A stretch of DNA of 55,932 nt from UMGS1958 sp045542415 (GTDB lineage Bacteria; Bacillota; Clostridia; UBA1381). Numbering within the stretch: position 1 is the stretch's first letter; every line of letters begins with the position of its first letter. Positions 53,950 to 55,932 of this stretch are shown in pieces. The stretch covers positions 1-55,932 of the forward strand of contig JAZQKZ010000081.1 in the NCBI GenBank assembly GCA_045542415.1, written 5' to 3'. The position numbers and the translations under genes are program-made. Under the pieces are notes generated by a model. It had not been told where the DNA came from. It did not search any database and saw nothing but the letters and a program-made list of their open reading frames with translations.

Positions 53950-54285
53950 GCAGCATGAAAAAAACAGATTTTGGGGCGCCCCTTTCCGAACGAAAAATGA
54001 ACGGAATAAATTGAAGCAGGAAAAAGCATTGGTGTCGTGAGACGCCACCAATGCGGTCAAACACCGACCGGCAGTGCCGTTCGGGGTGGTGCTGAAAATG
54101 AGGGGTTGGTGCTGTTTTGGTGAAAATGGTTGGATTTTTGCGATGGTTGAGCCATTCAGGTGGTGTTTTTGGCGGTGTCGGAAATTATGGATTTTTCAAT
54201 GTTTTCGTATGCTGATATACCGTAAAACCGCACAGTTAGGAGATTTGTAGCGTGTGCTAAATTTGAAATTTCAAGGGAGGAGGAA
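53950..54285. other. G-rich inverted-repeat region, possible oriT-like site
   Basis: It holds a hairpin with arms GCATTGGTG and CACCAATGC (54026-54054), then CCGGCAGTGCCGTTCGGGG near 54067-54085, and then a G/T-rich stretch (GGGGTTGGTGCTG). Hairpins beside such sequences are typical of transfer origins in mobilizable elements, and a ribbon-helix-helix-like gene follows directly. No relaxase is in the window, so this is only a candidate. Confidence 0.35.
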
Positions 54286-54290
54286 TTTTG

Positions 54291-54647
54291 ATGGGAAAAC
54301 ACAAAAATGGAAGGCAATTAAGCGTATGGATTAGCGATGAATTATACAAAGAATGTGAGCAGAATCGTAAAAGAGGTCAGAGAGAAATCAATAAAACAGA
54401 TTATGTAATTGCAGCTCTTGAGTTCTATAACAAACATTTAAAAGATGAAACAACTATGGAATACATAAGCGAGAATGTGTTGGGCGAACTATATAATAAG
54501 CTGCAAAACATGGAAGATAAAATCTGCAAGAAGATAACCACCTCAGTTATTGAACCTGACAAAATGAGAGCTGTTCTTAAAATGTCATACGATATTGAGT
54601 GGGAAGATTTTCTTGAAAAATATCTTCTCATATGCAAGCGATATTGA
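54291..54647 (+). CDS. Ribbon-helix-helix-like DNA-binding protein
   Basis: 118 residues. The N-terminal 50 residues look like a ribbon-helix-helix fold: a short strand QLSVWISDELYKECEQNRKR followed by KTDYVIAALEFYNKHL. The C-terminal half is helical. Such proteins act as relaxosome accessory factors or repressors in mobile elements. I chose the ATG at 54291, 7 bases after GGAGGAGG, over the TTG just before it. It is followed by a strong terminator. Confidence 0.65.
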   Translation: MGKHKNGRQLSVWISDELYKECEQNRKRGQREINKTDYVIAALEFYNKHLKDETTMEYISENVLGELYNKLQNMEDKICKKITTSVIEPDKMRAVLKMSYDIEWEDFLEKYLLICKRY

Positions 54648-54677
54648 CTACAAGAATTTGGATTGTTGTTCATGTGA

Positions 54678-54717
54678 AATCACCTCTGCTGAGTATATCG
54701 GCAGAGGTGATTTTTTT
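54678..54717 (+). terminator. Terminator of the ribbon-helix-helix gene
   Basis: AATCACCTCTGC and GCAGAGGTGATT with an 11-base loop, then TTTTTTT. Confidence 0.9.
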
Positions 54718-54919
54718 CTGCTATCACATTTGAATTAAAATAAATTTTAATTGCAATTTCATATTGAAATTGTAGTCATAAATTATATGGAATCCGGTTG
54801 TTTTTATATCGGGCGTATCAAAAATTAATATACTGGAAACAAAGAAAAGATATCGAAAATTACTTCGTAGACTTATCAAAAATTATGTGGTATGATTTGT
54901 CTCACTGGAGGTGAAAAAT

Positions 54920-54973
54920 ATGGTAAAGCATACGAAAGTATTAAGGCGATTGTTAATTCCGTTTAAGAATTAG
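54920..54973 (+). CDS. 17-aa basic leader-like peptide
   Basis: An open frame of 17 codons (MVKHTKVLRRLLIPFKN) whose ATG lies 7 bases after GGAGGTG. Its second half is inside a terminator hairpin (54943-54983). It resembles a translated leader for attenuation of the following integrase, or a small basic toxin-like peptide. A possible -10 box (TATGAT) lies at 54891. It is placed in an otherwise gene-free gap 54648-55080. Confidence 0.5.
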   Translation: MVKHTKVLRRLLIPFKN

Positions 54974-54986
54974 CAATCGCCTTTTA
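54943..54986 (+). terminator. Terminator overlapping the 17-aa leader peptide
   Basis: AAGGCGATTGTTAATTC pairs with GAATTAGCAATCGCCTT (one mismatch) around CGTTTAA, then TTTT, upstream of the integrase gene. Confidence 0.8.
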
Positions 54987-55080
54987 ATATTCAAATTATC
55001 TGAAACATTGACAACAAATTTTCAAAACTGTATTCGAAAAATTTATTCGGTATATAATATTTGAAAAGGAGTTGTTAAAC

Positions 55081-55926
55081 ATGAATGAAATCACTAAACG
55101 CACTATTGAATCTTACAAAAATTATTTAGTCGAGGAAGAAAAAAGTTCCGTCACCATTGAAAAATATATTCGTGACATAAATACATTCGCAGAATGGTCA
55201 GACGGCAGAGAAATTACAAAGACACTTGTGCTTGAATACAAAAACATATTGGTACAGCAATATGCACCTGCAAGTGTAAACTCAATCCTGTCTTCCCTCA
55301 ATGGATACTTTGGTTACATTGAAAGATATGACCTCAAGGTTAAGAACTTAAAAGTGCAAAGGCAAATCTTTTGTCAGAGTGAAAAAGAGCTTACAAAAGC
55401 TGAATACGAAAGGCTTCTCAAAGCGGCAAAGAGTAAAAAGAATGAAAGACTCTATCTTATCATGCAGACGATATGTGCCACAGGAATTCGTGTAAGTGAA
55501 TTAAAATATGTTGATGTAAATTCTGTGATGACAGGTCAGGCACAGGTTAGGTTGAAAGGTAAAATCCGAATGATAATACTGCCGAGAGAATTGTGTGCTC
55601 TTCTAAAAAAATATATAAAGGAAAAGCATATCACTTCAGGCAGTGTATTTGTAACAAGAAAAGGTCAGCCTGTGGATCGACACTCAATATGGAAATCAAT
55701 GAAGCAGCTTTGTGAAACTGCCGGAGTGTCTAAAGAAAAAGTGTTTCCACATAACCTCCGCCACCTGTTCGCTCGCACTTACTATTCACTACAAAAAGAT
55801 ATCGTTCGCCTTGCAGATATACTCGGTCACTCAAGCGTAAATACTACCAGAATCTATACCATAGAAAATGGCTCAACCCACCGCAGGCAAATGCAAAGAA
55901 TGGGACTCGTGCGGATGCAAAATTAA
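55081..55926 (+). CDS. Tyrosine recombinase/integrase
   Basis: 281 residues of the XerC/D and phage-integrase type. The N-terminal SAM-like core-binding domain covers residues 1-95 (SYKNYLVEEEKSSVTIEKYI). The catalytic domain has TGIRVSEL (first Arg), the conserved Lys region GKIRMIILP, HNLRHLFA (HxxR), LGHSSVNTT (His) and RIYT (the Tyr nucleophile); all catalytic residues are present. I chose the ATG at 55081, 9 bases after AAAGGAG, over the TTG at 55072. It is the last gene of the window and likely drives integration into tRNA-Pro. Confidence 0.93.
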   Translation: MNEITKRTIESYKNYLVEEEKSSVTIEKYIRDINTFAEWSDGREITKTLVLEYKNILVQQYAPASVNSILSSLNGYFGYIERYDLKVKNLKVQRQIFCQSEKELTKAEYERLLKAAKSKKNERLYLIMQTICATGIRVSELKYVDVNSVMTGQAQVRLKGKIRMIILPRELCALLKKYIKEKHITSGSVFVTRKGQPVDRHSIWKSMKQLCETAGVSKEKVFPHNLRHLFARTYYSLQKDIVRLADILGHSSVNTTRIYTIENGSTHRRQMQRMGLVRMQN

Positions 55927-55932
55927 AAAGAC

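Larger units (their letters stand above)
43234..55932. mobile_element. Integrative element in tRNA-Pro (runs off the right edge)
   Basis: Bounded on the left by the tRNA-Pro 3' half. On the right lies a tyrosine recombinase whose stop codon is six bases from the window end; the intact tRNA is expected just beyond it. Everything inside is accessory: a membrane operon, a SIR2-like protein, an IS110 element, the two-barrel polymerase operon, an excisionase-like gene, HTH and ribbon-helix-helix proteins, and a repeat array. No relaxase or conjugation gene is present in the window. The left end 43276-43471 shows no gene. Confidence 0.75.

Overview
The window looks like chromosome from a spore-forming, low-GC Clostridium-class Firmicute, probably a gut Ruminococcaceae/Oscillospiraceae-type organism. 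I infer this from an alpha/beta-type small acid-soluble spore protein, the Asp23-like/fakA/recG gene order, a dimeric-type glycyl-tRNA synthetase, the RadA/Rho/RidA protein types, strong AGGAGG ribosome sites and sigma-A promoters. I cannot name a species.

The first 43 kb is mostly core chromosome. From the left: the sodium/proline symporter PutP; a 2361-residue secreted DUF11-repeat protein with a 63-residue companion; an acyltransferase; alaS; a HIT protein; tRNA-Glu; an Asp23-like/fakA/recG operon; a spore protein gene; a small HTH/DUF1232/acidic-microprotein cluster; a family 3 glycoside hydrolase lipoprotein; a DUF5067 lipoprotein; mscL; glyQS; a DnaA-box cluster in front of radA; a membrane glycosyltransferase-like gene behind rho; a Na/Pi cotransporter; tRNA-Thr; ridA; a Yip1-type membrane protein; and two divergent sugar-use loci, each with an AraC regulator (a GPH symporter, and a 1338-residue secreted beta-helix protein resembling GH141). 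Repeats lie between these genes. One family has short terminal inverted repeats. A second, structured family of about 230-290 bp is present twice and is flanked in both cases by duplicated copies of the host gene's terminator.

From 43.2 kb to the right edge I read an integrative element. Its left boundary is the orphan 3' half of a tRNA-Pro gene at 43234-43275, and a tyrosine recombinase sits at the right edge, so the intact tRNA is expected just beyond the window. The cargo is, in order: a three-gene membrane operon behind a leader peptide and terminator; a divergent SIR2-like NADase candidate; an IS110 element; a two-gene operon whose first gene encodes a roughly 1013-residue single-chain two-barrel RNA polymerase of the cellular RdRP/QDE-1/YonO type; and, read divergently, an excisionase-like protein, a small unknown protein and a HTH_36 protein. 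These are followed by a 0.9-kb non-coding array of degenerate repeats about 130 bp apart, a possible oriT-like region, a ribbon-helix-helix-like protein, a 17-codon leader-like peptide and the integrase.

The strongest candidate for an undescribed system is the polymerase-like gene with its overlapping partner gene inside this integrative element. It carries DGxGxIS, FQxRxxxxKG, DYDGD and IDxxKTG motifs. The unexplained repeat array in the same element is the second. All functional calls come from reading motifs by eye; no database or structure search was run.
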